Below, one piece after another: positions 7,354 to 15,841 of a DNA stretch of 64,000 nucleotides. Source of the DNA: SAR324 cluster bacterium (lineage in GTDB: Bacteria > SAR324 > NAC60-12); contig JANQJU010000033.1 of NCBI GenBank assembly GCA_028281495.1, positions 310,001 through 374,000 of the forward strand. Reading direction: 5' to 3'. How positions within the stretch are numbered: position 1 is the stretch's first letter; the number at the start of each line of letters is the position of its first letter. The notes beneath the pieces were generated by a model, which saw nothing but the letters and a program-made list of their open reading frames with translations, made no database searches and had not been told where the DNA came from. The position numbers and the translations under genes are program-made.

Positions 7354-8554
7354 TTCTACCAGTCTGACGAACCCAACAGGTCATTTTACACACCATGTGA
7401 TTGCCTCGATTTACTGCGATCAATTTGAAGTGGCTTGTGAACGCTTATTCAACCCCCGTCTCCGGTCTCTTCCTGTATTAGTGCTCGAAAAAGACACGGT
7501 GATTTCTTGCTCTACCGAGGCTCAAAACATGGGGATTTACGAAGGAGTGACTCTAGCTGAATGTCAAGCACAGATCATTGAGAATAAAATCGTGTGTCTC
7601 CAAGCCAATGACGCGTTGTATATGGATATATCCCAACGTGTCATGGAAACCCTGTTCAATCTTGCTCCATCCGTAAAAGTGCATTCTTCCTATGAGGCAT
7701 TTTTAACATTGGAAGGAGACTCTTCCGAAGATATCTGGAGCCTCGCCCACCAGATTCGTTCCACCGTTGCCCGTCATACGGGCATTTCAGTCACCATAGG
7801 ACTAGGAACCACACAAACCTTAGCGCAGGTGGCGTGTCTCCTAGCTCAGCGTTATCCGTTTTATCAGGGCATCTTTGATCTTTCGGCTCACCCATCGCCG
7901 GACTCTTTGCTGTCTCAGATCCGAATCGAAGATTTATGTGGTGTGGAAAGCGGCGTCACGCAAACCCTCCATCGATACGGATTGAGTTCCATCTTGGATC
8001 TAAAATTTGCCTCGGGTCGCCTTCGTCAATCGCTTCCAGCCCAAAGTTCCCGACTTATCACGGAGCTTCAAGGGATTCCTGCGATGGATTTCGACCTGGT
8101 CCGTGAACACAAACGACAAATCCTGGGCTGCTACGATTTTGATATCCCAGCCGTCACGCTCTCCAAACTCCAAGAAGCTGTGGGTACTTACACTGTGTGG
8201 GCTGCTGAAAGTTTACGCTTACAACAAGCCTTGGCTTCTTCCGTCCATGTTTTTTTGAAAGCATCCTATCCTAGCTCGACAACACGGACTTACCACAATT
8301 TCTGCGTTCAACGCTTACCCAGCCCAACCGAAACCAAAACAGAGTTGCTTCAAGCGGCCTCGCAGGGGGTCAAAAAGATCTACAGGCCTAACTTGGAGTA
8401 TCGAAAAGTGGGGGTGATTTTAAAAGGACTCGTCCCTAAAAGCGCAGGGGCAACTCAGTCACCGAAAAATAGAGTTCCTCACAAGCGACAGAAGCTCATC
8501 AAGACAGGTTTTGTAGAAATTGCTTCCAGCGGTTTTCCTGTTCCAACGGCATAG
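7331..8554 (+). CDS. umuC: Degenerate UmuC-like Y-family polymerase, probably catalytically inactive
   Basis: About 407 residues aligned end to end with UmuC (fingers, palm, thumb and little-finger order kept; e.g. YMDISQRVMETL, VTIGLGTTQTLAQVA). The first metal-binding Asp is kept (Asp30, in YCDQFEVACE), but two residues are missing from that motif. The palm motif SIDEAF is SSYEAF: Tyr121 replaces the catalytic Asp and only Glu122 remains. The nucleotide-contact Arg after the fingers motif is also gone, and no QLxLF-type clamp-binding tail is seen. The ATG at 7331 overlaps umuD by 23 bases; a TTG at 7322 is possible. The last 56 bases overlap the convergent cyclase gene. It may act as a non-polymerising partner like ImuB. 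Confidence 0.85.
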   Translation: MPSIVSNSSTSLTNPTGHFTHHVIASIYCDQFEVACERLFNPRLRSLPVLVLEKDTVISCSTEAQNMGIYEGVTLAECQAQIIENKIVCLQANDALYMDISQRVMETLFNLAPSVKVHSSYEAFLTLEGDSSEDIWSLAHQIRSTVARHTGISVTIGLGTTQTLAQVACLLAQRYPFYQGIFDLSAHPSPDSLLSQIRIEDLCGVESGVTQTLHRYGLSSILDLKFASGRLRQSLPAQSSRLITELQGIPAMDFDLVREHKRQILGCYDFDIPAVTLSKLQEAVGTYTVWAAESLRLQQALASSVHVFLKASYPSSTTRTYHNFCVQRLPSPTETKTELLQAASQGVKKIYRPNLEYRKVGVILKGLVPKSAGATQSPKNRVPHKRQKLIKTGFVEIASSGFPVPTA

Positions 8555-10295
8555 AAATACGTTGTAAACCAATTTCCCAAGTTTGCTGGCTGCGAGCTTG
8601 GGAAGCGCGTTGCCACACCACTTGGCACAACATCTCATACGAAGAAGACACAGTGTTGGACTGGCCGTGAGTAGAAGGAACAGTCACTTCGACCGATAAC
8701 ACGTTCCCGACTTCCAAAATATGATTCACTTGCAGCCGTACTCCTTCGACAGAGACATCCTTGGATTGTCCCATCAGAGGTGCTTGGGAGCCATTGGGAT
8801 AAATCTGTATTGGTACACAAACATCATATCGTGGTGTGCGTCTTCGGATATCACGATCTATAAACTTGTCCGCATCCCCCAAGCTGCGGTCCCACGGGAT
8901 CTCATCTGGCGTGTGTTTTTGGTAATAATGACAGCACTTGGCGTAAGCCAAAGCTACGGGATCTTTGGGAAAGACTTGCAACACTTGTTGGAACCATTCC
9001 AAAGCATCGTTGAAGCACCGTTGTCCATATAACTCAATGCCTTGTTCCAATTGGAGTTTGGTTGCTTGCTTGATTTCGCGGAGGGGGAGCGGATTGCTAT
9101 CAAACACCTCATACAAACGAATCGCTTTCGAAGCACCTCGCAGTTTGTGATAGCCTAGATGGCGAATGTAAAAATTTTCGGATTTGAGTTGCCGATAGGT
9201 TTGTTCCGTAATCAGCACATGGGCCTGAAACAGTTTTGTGGTTTCTTCTAAACGAGCCGTACGATTCACACGATCTCCTAACACGGAGGTGTTGAACCGG
9301 AGAGTATTGCCTAAGGTGCCTACCATCACTAGCCCCGTATCAATCCCGATTCCTATCTGAATTGGAGCGAGTTCTTGTTTTTGACGCAACACATTATGAT
9401 GTGCCAATGCAATCTGCATCTCTACGGCAGCCTTGACAGCATGTTGGGCCGATTCGACTTCATCGAATAAGGCTAAAAAAGAACCCCCAATAAATTTATC
9501 AATAAAACCGTGGCTGTTGCTAATCGGAGGACTCACCATGTTGAAAAATGTATTCAAAAACTCAAATTGTTCTTCGGGTCCCAACTTTTCCGAATGTTGC
9601 ATGTAGTTACGAATATCCATGAAAAAAACCGATAAATGCTCTTCATGGTATTCTCCTGGCAGTACGGATTGTTTGGCCAACGTACGCTGCAAATATTCTT
9701 TTGGCACAAAGGAACGAAATAGTTTATGGAGTCGTTCCAATTCATAATAAGAATGCTTTAGTTGCTCGGGTGAAATATCGAGATGCTGGTTGGACTCTTT
9801 CAGGTTCCCGGCCGTTTGGATCAGACTGTCGCTGAGTAAAAACTGTAGATCCTGTGTGTCTTGCAATTCTTGGGTTTGATGTTCCACCTTCTTTCTCTGT
9901 CGATAGAGTTCCAAGAAGGTCGCCACTCTATTTTTTACCAATTCAGGCCGCAATGGCGTGAAGATAAAATCAATCGTGTGGGAATCTTCCGACTCCAACA
10001 ACCACTGATAATTTCCTGAAGTGGTGGTGATGAACAACGTGGGAATACCCAAAGCATCCAGGCTCATGCGCAACCGTTCTAAGCTTTCCCGCTGCGACGT
10101 TTCATAAAGACGAAGATCGATCATCACGAGAGCAAATTCATAGCGTTTTAATAAGTCCAGCCCATATTCGGCAGATGGGGTTTCAAAGCAACGCCAATGC
10201 GGATGCTTCAAAATCTCTTTTAGAAACGCACGGATATGGAGGTCATCTTCCAGTAACAGAATATTCATCGTCTGCAACATCGCCAAGTTAGGCAT
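8499..10295 (-). CDS. Receiver - class III cyclase - PilZ signalling protein
   Basis: About 598 residues. Receiver at 10-130 (acceptor Asp60 in MIDLRLYE), a helical linker, class III adenylate/guanylate cyclase domain at about 215-400, a short helical TPR-like stretch at 415-460, and a C-terminal PilZ domain with RRTPR (485-489) and DVSVEG (513-518), the c-di-GMP contacts. In the cyclase, metal Asp227 (FFMDIRNY) and the Asn344/Arg348 pair (GDRVNRTAR) are kept, but the second metal Asp of the usual IGD motif is Gly271 (KFIGGSF). The start is the ATG at 10295 with AAGGAG before it. It may be a dead cyclase acting as a c-di-GMP readout, or one with unusual metal binding. Confidence 0.9.
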   Translation of the reverse strand: MPNLAMLQTMNILLLEDDLHIRAFLKEILKHPHWRCFETPSAEYGLDLLKRYEFALVMIDLRLYETSQRESLERLRMSLDALGIPTLFITTTSGNYQWLLESEDSHTIDFIFTPLRPELVKNRVATFLELYRQRKKVEHQTQELQDTQDLQFLLSDSLIQTAGNLKESNQHLDISPEQLKHSYYELERLHKLFRSFVPKEYLQRTLAKQSVLPGEYHEEHLSVFFMDIRNYMQHSEKLGPEEQFEFLNTFFNMVSPPISNSHGFIDKFIGGSFLALFDEVESAQHAVKAAVEMQIALAHHNVLRQKQELAPIQIGIGIDTGLVMVGTLGNTLRFNTSVLGDRVNRTARLEETTKLFQAHVLITEQTYRQLKSENFYIRHLGYHKLRGASKAIRLYEVFDSNPLPLREIKQATKLQLEQGIELYGQRCFNDALEWFQQVLQVFPKDPVALAYAKCCHYYQKHTPDEIPWDRSLGDADKFIDRDIRRRTPRYDVCVPIQIYPNGSQAPLMGQSKDVSVEGVRLQVNHILEVGNVLSVEVTVPSTHGQSNTVSSSYEMLCQVVWQRASQARSQQTWEIGLQRISMPLEQENRWKQFLQNLS

Positions 10296-10950
10296 AATTT
10301 CTCCTTCACAACAATCATAACAATTCACGAATGGGAAATAGGAACGAAACTGCGTCCGTAGGTATCGATTAAGGACACTTAGCTCCTAAATATTATACGA
10401 CATCCAGGTCATTTGAGAGGTTGGGACGGTTTCAACCTGGGAACATGCCGATCAGTTCATGGTGGGTAGCTGAATGATTTCAAAAGGAGGCCCAGTCTGC
10501 ACACCCACGTTCCTAATCAAGCATGCAGACTAGGCCACCACCCCCATTTCGGTAGTTGCCTTATTACTCCTTTTGGCGAAATCCATGCCACCCATGAAAA
10601 ACAAAATAATTACAGCTGTTTAGTGTACTCGATACTCCTAAATTCAATTCTAGGGTTTCCTCTATACGCATCAAGATGCACCATTCTGGTGCTCAACCGA
10701 AAATTTTTGCACCAAACCGCACCATAGGCAGGCTGAAACAAAGAAGCAATTCGAACAGATGCTAGAAAGAAGTTCGAGGGATCGCAATGAAGTAAAGTGA
10801 ACTAACTTTGAAATACCATGCGGGAAGGCACGAATTGGAAGCGTCTGAGGAGAAAGCCATCGGAAAAGTGGAGCATCGGTTTTGCAATAGTGGTAAAAAT
10901 TCAAAAACGATTCACTCTTTTTCACTGAAAGCACCAAATTGCATCATCTC
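10296..10950. other. 655-base gap between cyclase and sigma-54 regulator genes
   Basis: No convincing coding region. It holds a short hairpin (AGGTTG / CAACCT, near 10419-10439), the structured element at 10482-10574, and a GCACC/GGTGC hairpin near 10679-10693 close to the end of the regulator gene. An 88-codon frame on the minus strand (10671-10937) has no start site or recognisable sequence and is not called. Confidence 0.6.
10482..10574 (-). ncRNA. Possible structured RNA (three-stem element) upstream of the cyclase gene
   Basis: Read on the minus strand, an outer stem AAAAGGAG/CTCCTTTT (10567-10574 with 10482-10489) encloses a small hairpin (ACTACC/GGTGGT) and a 13-bp stem (10524-10536 with 10489-10501). 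The single irregular pair in the 13-bp stem is G-U on the minus strand but C-A on the plus strand, hinting that the leftward transcript is the functional one. It lies about 190 bases before the cyclase gene, so it could be a leader element. It does not match the c-di-GMP-I, c-di-GMP-II, ZTP, THF or purine riboswitch consensus as I recall them. Confidence 0.35.
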
Positions 10951-12633
10951 TCAAATTTCATACTTTTGACGCTTACGATAAAGAGTGGATCGATTGATTC
11001 CGAGTAAAGCGGCAGCTTTGCTTTTATTAAAGTTTGCTTTTTGTAAGGCTAGCAAAATCAGTTCGCGCTCATTTTGCGGAGGAGGCGACATGTCGACGTT
11101 ATTTTCTGTATGCTCCAAGAGGGTCGGGAAATGTTGAGGATGCAAGATAGTGCCTGTACTCACAGCAAACGCATACTCAATCATATGATACAATTCTCGA
11201 ATATTGCCCGGCCACGCGTAGTCCACCATCTTTTGCTGAACTTTGGGCATGGCGGTGCGCACTTCGCGGCGTTCACGCCGATTGAATTCTTCGATAAATG
11301 CAGAAACCAACAATGGAATGTCTTGGCACCGCTCTCGTAAAGGCGGCAACTGAATCGGCACCACATGGAGGCGATAATACAGGTCTTCACGAAACTTCCC
11401 TTCTTCCACGAGTCGTTTCAAAGGCTTATTGCTGGCAGTGATAATCCGCACATCCACCTTGATTTTCCGAGTTCCCCCCACCCGTTCGAACACTTGCTCT
11501 TGTAGCGCCCGCAACAGCTTCCCTTGCAATTCCAAAGGAATTTCACTCACTTCATCTAAAAACAAAGTGCCATGATTGGCCACCTCAAACCGTCCTGGTT
11601 TGGCCTGGTGTGCTCCGGTAAACGCTCCGCGTTCGTGACCAAAAAATTCGCTTTCTAACAAATTTGCCGAAATGGCAGCACAGTTGACCGCATGGAACGA
11701 GGCTTGTGCTCGAAAACTCCGATTGTGAATTTCTTGAGCCGTGAGTTCTTTACCCGTACCGCTTTCGCCTTCGATCAACACGGTGGCATTGCTAGGCGCC
11801 ACTTTTTCAATCAATCGAAAAACTTCCTGCATGCTTGGATCACAACTGATCATCGACCCGAATGCGTTCCGACGGGGGTTGTCCAGACGCAGTCGTTCTT
11901 CTTGGCGCAAGTCTCGAAACAACAAAAGCCACCCTTTGTCAGCACCTTCATCGTCGAGTGGTGAAATGGAAAGCGACACAGGAATAATGGCTCCTGAAGG
12001 ACAGAGGATTTGCGTAGACACCTCGGTTGCATTTGGCTTCTTTTGCACATGCTGCATGAGCACTCCCGTAGGTCCTGCTATCTGAGCACCTAATATGGAG
12101 GCTGCGGGCTTGCCCAAAGCATCTGCTTCTACCAAATCCAACATGCGGCAGGTTTTCTGGGAAATCATTCGGATATGGAAATATTCGTCCAGTGTGACGA
12201 CACCTTCCCCCATGCTGTCGAACGTTTTTTTAAGCAGACGATAGGCCTTTTCTTTCGCTTCCATCGCCTCTTTTAAAGCAAAGGCTCGTTGAACTAAGCC
12301 GTGCAGCTCATAAAAATTGATCGGCTTGCGCAAGAAAGCCTGAATGCCCAGTCGATAACATTGTGCCACCGCTTCATTGGAGCCATAGCCAGTCAGTACA
12401 ATGACAGACATTGCCGTTAACGGCCTTGGCGGCAGCTGCTTTAGAAATTCGATGCCATTCATTTGAGGCATCGCCAAATCGAGAATCACCACATGAGGAG
12501 AATGCTTTTCCACAAGCGTCAACCCCAATTCAGCCCGTTCTGCACAAAACACAGCATAGCCCTCTTCAGTCAAACGGTCATACAGAATCTCTCGAATGAA
12601 CGCTTCATCATCAACGACTAAGACTTTTCTCAT
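10951..12633 (-). CDS. Sigma-54-dependent response regulator (receiver-PAS-AAA+-Fis)
   Basis: A 560-residue NtrC-family activator. Receiver at 1-120 (acceptor Asp in VILDLAMPQMNG), PAS domain at about 130-240, AAA+ domain at about 265-500 with Walker A GESGTGKE, the sigma-54 contact loop GAFTGA intact, and Walker B GTLFLDE, then a Fis-type helix-turn-helix (FNKSKAAALLGINRSTLYRK). It should activate sigma-54 promoters after phosphorylation; no kinase gene is adjacent. The Shine-Dalgarno (GAGGAAGA) sits within ten bases after the stop of the seleno-radical-SAM gene, so it is the third gene of that operon and probably controls the same process. Confidence 0.95.
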   Translation of the reverse strand: MRKVLVVDDEAFIREILYDRLTEEGYAVFCAERAELGLTLVEKHSPHVVILDLAMPQMNGIEFLKQLPPRPLTAMSVIVLTGYGSNEAVAQCYRLGIQAFLRKPINFYELHGLVQRAFALKEAMEAKEKAYRLLKKTFDSMGEGVVTLDEYFHIRMISQKTCRMLDLVEADALGKPAASILGAQIAGPTGVLMQHVQKKPNATEVSTQILCPSGAIIPVSLSISPLDDEGADKGWLLLFRDLRQEERLRLDNPRRNAFGSMISCDPSMQEVFRLIEKVAPSNATVLIEGESGTGKELTAQEIHNRSFRAQASFHAVNCAAISANLLESEFFGHERGAFTGAHQAKPGRFEVANHGTLFLDEVSEIPLELQGKLLRALQEQVFERVGGTRKIKVDVRIITASNKPLKRLVEEGKFREDLYYRLHVVPIQLPPLRERCQDIPLLVSAFIEEFNRRERREVRTAMPKVQQKMVDYAWPGNIRELYHMIEYAFAVSTGTILHPQHFPTLLEHTENNVDMSPPPQNERELILLALQKANFNKSKAAALLGINRSTLYRKRQKYEI

Positions 12634-12643
12634 TCTTCCTCGC

Positions 12644-14086
12644 TCAAATGTTAGTTGTCAGAAGAGCCACCTGCTCTTTTGTTGGCTCTGCTCAGCAGTA
12701 CCAAGGCTCATTCAAATAAGGGATTGCAGCTCGGGGTCTCCTCCCTGAAGTAGGTGTCAACTCGGGCAGAGCCGCTTCCGTTTCTGTGGCCTCCTTTTGA
12801 TGAGCAACCTTCCATACTTTCTGGAAAATTTCGGTGCGGGACCTTTGCTGCGCTATGCCGTGGCTCACGAGCGCTGTCACTTCCTCATGTAACTGATCCA
12901 TGTATGGATCAGGGTGCTTCCACTCATAAGCCAATTCCTCGGGACTGAACCCTTTCAAGCAAGCCTGCATTTCTTCCCTGCCCAAAAGCTTGGAGCCTTC
13001 TGGAACCAACAAACGTATGGCCAATTGAACCGATGCCACTTGTTCCACCAACTCCCACTCCCATAACGTTTTTAAAAAATGACGATAGCCTTTTAATGAG
13101 GTCCACGGTGTAAACGCGACAAACGTAGGATTCAATGCCAGTTCGATACGACGGAGCAATTGCAGGCTTTCTCGGAAATCCTGCAAGGTGTGGCCCTTAT
13201 CAAAAACCTCCAAGACGTGAGCATCGAAGGATTCCACGGCACTTGTGATTAAGACACACCCCGTATCTCGCAAAGCCGGAAGGTGTGCTGCATACTTCAA
13301 CAGGTGTTCCACCTTGACGGTCACATCGTAGCTCAGCCCAGGAAATTCCCGATGCAGGGCTTGAACCAAAGGCAATGCGTGCCCTGGTCCATTTAAGAAA
13401 TCCGGATCTCCAAACGTGATATGCTCTGCCCCCACTTTGACTTGCTGGCGAATGTCAGCCAACACCACTTCCTGTTGCACGATCCGAAACTTACCTTCAT
13501 ACACCGGCACCACGGGACAATGACGACAACGATGCTTACACCCTCGTGACGCTTCCACAGTTCCTACCAATTTTGAGGGTTTCCCCTCTTGTATCAACTG
13601 AGCATATTGAGACAATCCGGGCAATTGATCACGGTCGGGTATAAGAAACTGCTGACGCTTCAACGAAACCCCAGGCACTATCTGTCGAATCGCTTCTTCG
13701 TGCACAGTCTGAGGAACAATCTTCTCAAGGTATTCGCAGAGTTGTAACAAGCTGGTTTCAAATTCTCCGCCAAACACCGCAATTGCGCCCAACCGATAGA
13801 GGTAGGCTTCATTCATAGGGGCATACAAACCATAGAAACAGAACGGGACTTGAGGATGGATCTGTCGAATCTTTGGAATCAATTGAGCGGCCAAACGAGT
13901 GGCTGTGTGCATGGGGGTATAAAAGGCAATGAGGTCTGCCTTCCGAATGGCTTCGATGGGTAAAGGATCAATGGCTAAATCCCGAGCTGTCACGCCATAA
14001 CCGTGATGTTTCAGCCACGCAGCCGGGGACGCCAGCCCAAATGGCTGGCGTCCCAATTCATAAGTCGAGAGAAGGACGACATTCAT
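12644..14086 (-). CDS. B12-type radical SAM selenoprotein with C-terminal CUAEP tail
   Basis: A 480-residue protein read through an in-frame UGA at 12692-12694. N-terminal cobalamin-binding-like domain (1-120, without the DxHxxG cobalamin ligand motif), then a radical SAM domain with the cluster Cys near 183, 187 and 190 (CKHRCRHC). Ordinary translation would stop after NEPWYC; reading UGA as selenocysteine gives CUAEP and 15 more residues to a UGA at 12644, ten bases before the next gene. CUAEP/CCAEP is the tail after which a known radical SAM (seleno)protein family is named. The substrate is unknown. Its start shares one base with the stop of the rhodanese-NfuA gene (TGATG), so the two are translationally coupled; a GTG at 14089 is an alternative start. 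Confidence 0.88.
12663..12694 (-). promoter_or_regulatory. Selenocysteine UGA codon and candidate bacterial SECIS hairpin
   Basis: Immediately 3' of the UGA (12692-12694, minus strand), AGAGCCA (12689-12683) pairs perfectly with TGGCTCT (12669-12663), closing a 13-base loop. Bacterial SECIS elements lie within the coding sequence just after the UGA, so the place is right. The loop does not look exactly like the E. coli fdhF one, and bacterial SECIS sequences vary widely. Confidence 0.6.
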
Positions 14087-15024
14087 CACTTTCCAGGTTT
14101 GAAGTAAGGATTCGTCCCGTTCGCATGATCCGTCACATCTAGGATTTCAACGATATCGGGAATCTGTTCTTTCACAATCACTTCCACGCCCTGTTTCAAA
14201 GTGGCATCGACCATTCCACAGCCTTTACAACCTCCTCCAAATTCCAAATAGACTCGTCCGTCTTCAATATTGATCAGGTCGATAAACCCACCGTGTGCTG
14301 CCACCATTGGGTTGATCTGTTCATCCAATAATTGTTGCATGATCTCTTTAGCGGATCCACTGAGTGGCTGCACCTCTTTATCTGGATTGCTGATGGAGAG
14401 TCCCAATTCTTGTTCGGCATCCAAATCCACGGTGCAGCCTTCTAGGTACAACAGGCTATCGGGATCCACATACACATCGAACTCACCCACACGGATCACA
14501 AAATCTTTGGCCACTTCGGCAGTGACGGGTACAAATGCCACACTGAATCGAGCCTTTTTGGGAGAGATGATCTTGGCGTGAATTCTCAAACCTTTCAAAG
14601 TGGTATCATTTTGTAGACGCTGTTGGATTTGATCTTGGGCAGCTTCCGTGACGCTGAATGGAGCGTTTTTGAGGTGATGTAGCAATTCTTCGTAGGAATC
14701 AATGAAGAAAAAGTGATCGAACCCATTTTCATACAGAATTTCCCCGGCACGTTCCGCTTCCTGATTGCCCCCGCCATAGACAAGAATATCCCCTTCATAG
14801 GGCATCTGATAAATCGAATATTCAAAATGCTCAAAGGGCAGCGAGTACGCCCCTGGCAAATGCCCTTCATCGAATTCTTCTTGAGTCCTCAGATCAAATA
14901 CATATGGGCGCATCGACGTGCGTCGTTTTTCCACAAACTCCTCAAACGACACACGATATTGGGCGGGGGTATAAACATCTTCTTCATAGGGTTGCGAATC
15001 CGACAGATTTTTAAAATTGAACAT
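14086..15024 (-). CDS. Rhodanese - NfuA-like iron-sulfur carrier fusion
   Basis: A 312-residue three-part protein. Residues 20-115 are a rhodanese domain (VFDLRTQEEFDEGHLPGA), but the loop that normally holds the catalytic Cys reads VYGGGNQEAE, so sulfur transfer is unlikely. Residues 120-215 are an A-type (IscA/HesB) fold without the three cluster Cys, as in the N-terminal half of NfuA. Residues 225-305 are a NifU C-terminal domain with the cluster ligands Cys266 and Cys269 (GGGCKGCG). It should carry and hand on a 4Fe-4S cluster. The radical SAM gene begins at its stop codon, which suggests it serves that enzyme. AGGAG precedes the ATG. Confidence 0.9.
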   Translation of the reverse strand: MFNFKNLSDSQPYEEDVYTPAQYRVSFEEFVEKRRTSMRPYVFDLRTQEEFDEGHLPGAYSLPFEHFEYSIYQMPYEGDILVYGGGNQEAERAGEILYENGFDHFFFIDSYEELLHHLKNAPFSVTEAAQDQIQQRLQNDTTLKGLRIHAKIISPKKARFSVAFVPVTAEVAKDFVIRVGEFDVYVDPDSLLYLEGCTVDLDAEQELGLSISNPDKEVQPLSGSAKEIMQQLLDEQINPMVAAHGGFIDLINIEDGRVYLEFGGGCKGCGMVDATLKQGVEVIVKEQIPDIVEILDVTDHANGTNPYFKPGK

Positions 15025-15142
15025 AGAAGCTCCTCAAGAGATAGGCCTGCACAAACACAAGGGGATTACAAAAGACAAGAAAACAAAAGGTAGAGAAATT
15101 TTACTGTAAGCGAGGGGGATGTCAAGGAAGGGAGCATCCGGC

Positions 15143-15172
15143 AGCAGAGGCGGCGTCAAAGCCGCCTCTGCT
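15143..15172 (-). terminator. 12-bp perfect GC-rich hairpin after the stress protein gene
   Basis: Bases 15143-15154 pair perfectly with 15161-15172 around a six-base loop, five bases past the usp stop codon. No clean T run follows on the minus strand. It separates the usp transcript from the downstream rhodanese operon. Confidence 0.65.
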
Positions 15173-15177
15173 TAAAA

Positions 15178-15654
15178 TTAAATGGGGACGAATTGATGTC
15201 CCTCTTCCCGTACCGTTAGGACTGGACACAGCGAATGCCGAACGACTTTTTCCGCCACACTTCCAATCAACATATGTTGCAAACCCGTCCTACCGTGTGT
15301 CCCCATGACAATCATATCGGTGTTTTCCGACTTGGCATAGCGGAGGATCTCCAAATAGGGAGTTCCCTCCACCACCTCTTGTTTGACATCTACGGAAGGG
15401 GTTCCTACCGACCCCCAAAAAGATCCCAAAATTTCTACCCCCTGTTGAAACATCTTTCGATCCAACTCCTGTTTGGCAATTTGGATCTCCTTGGTCATGA
15501 TATCAGACATCACTGTGGGGGCTCGTACATCCAGCACATACAGTAAATGCAATGTGCCCCCAAATTTCTGGGCAAATTCCACAGCATACTGCACAGCCAC
15601 CCCCGATAGCGGGGAACAATCGGTAGGGACCAAAATTGTTTTGAGTTTCGTCAT
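15178..15654 (-). CDS. Universal stress protein, UspA family
   Basis: A 158-residue single-domain Usp. It begins with the usual ILVPTDCSPLSGVAVQYAVEFA and carries the ATP-binding signature GTHGRTGLQHMLIGSVAEKV near residues 120-140 (G-x2-G-x9-G-S), so it is of the nucleotide-binding type. Such proteins support survival under starvation or oxidative stress; the exact role here is unknown. It is transcribed alone, with a hairpin after it. Confidence 0.93.
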   Translation of the reverse strand: MTKLKTILVPTDCSPLSGVAVQYAVEFAQKFGGTLHLLYVLDVRAPTVMSDIMTKEIQIAKQELDRKMFQQGVEILGSFWGSVGTPSVDVKQEVVEGTPYLEILRYAKSENTDMIVMGTHGRTGLQHMLIGSVAEKVVRHSLCPVLTVREEGHQFVPI

Positions 15655-15841
15655 AATTACCTCTCTTGAATGAATGAATAATCAGATTGCCTCAGTAACC
15701 TATAGGTGATTCCGTCCTGCATCTTCCATGTTTCCATCATTTCACATCGAAATGCATGCGAATCTGGCTTACAATTAACAGAGTGCCCTTTGCATCGAAG
15801 GACTGCCTGCTTGCCGATCATCTTAAACTAGAAGGTACCCC

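Noticed and set aside
10671..10937. 88-codon minus-strand frame in the gap before the sigma-54 regulator's end
   Set aside because: No ribosome site, no protein-like composition and no known domain.
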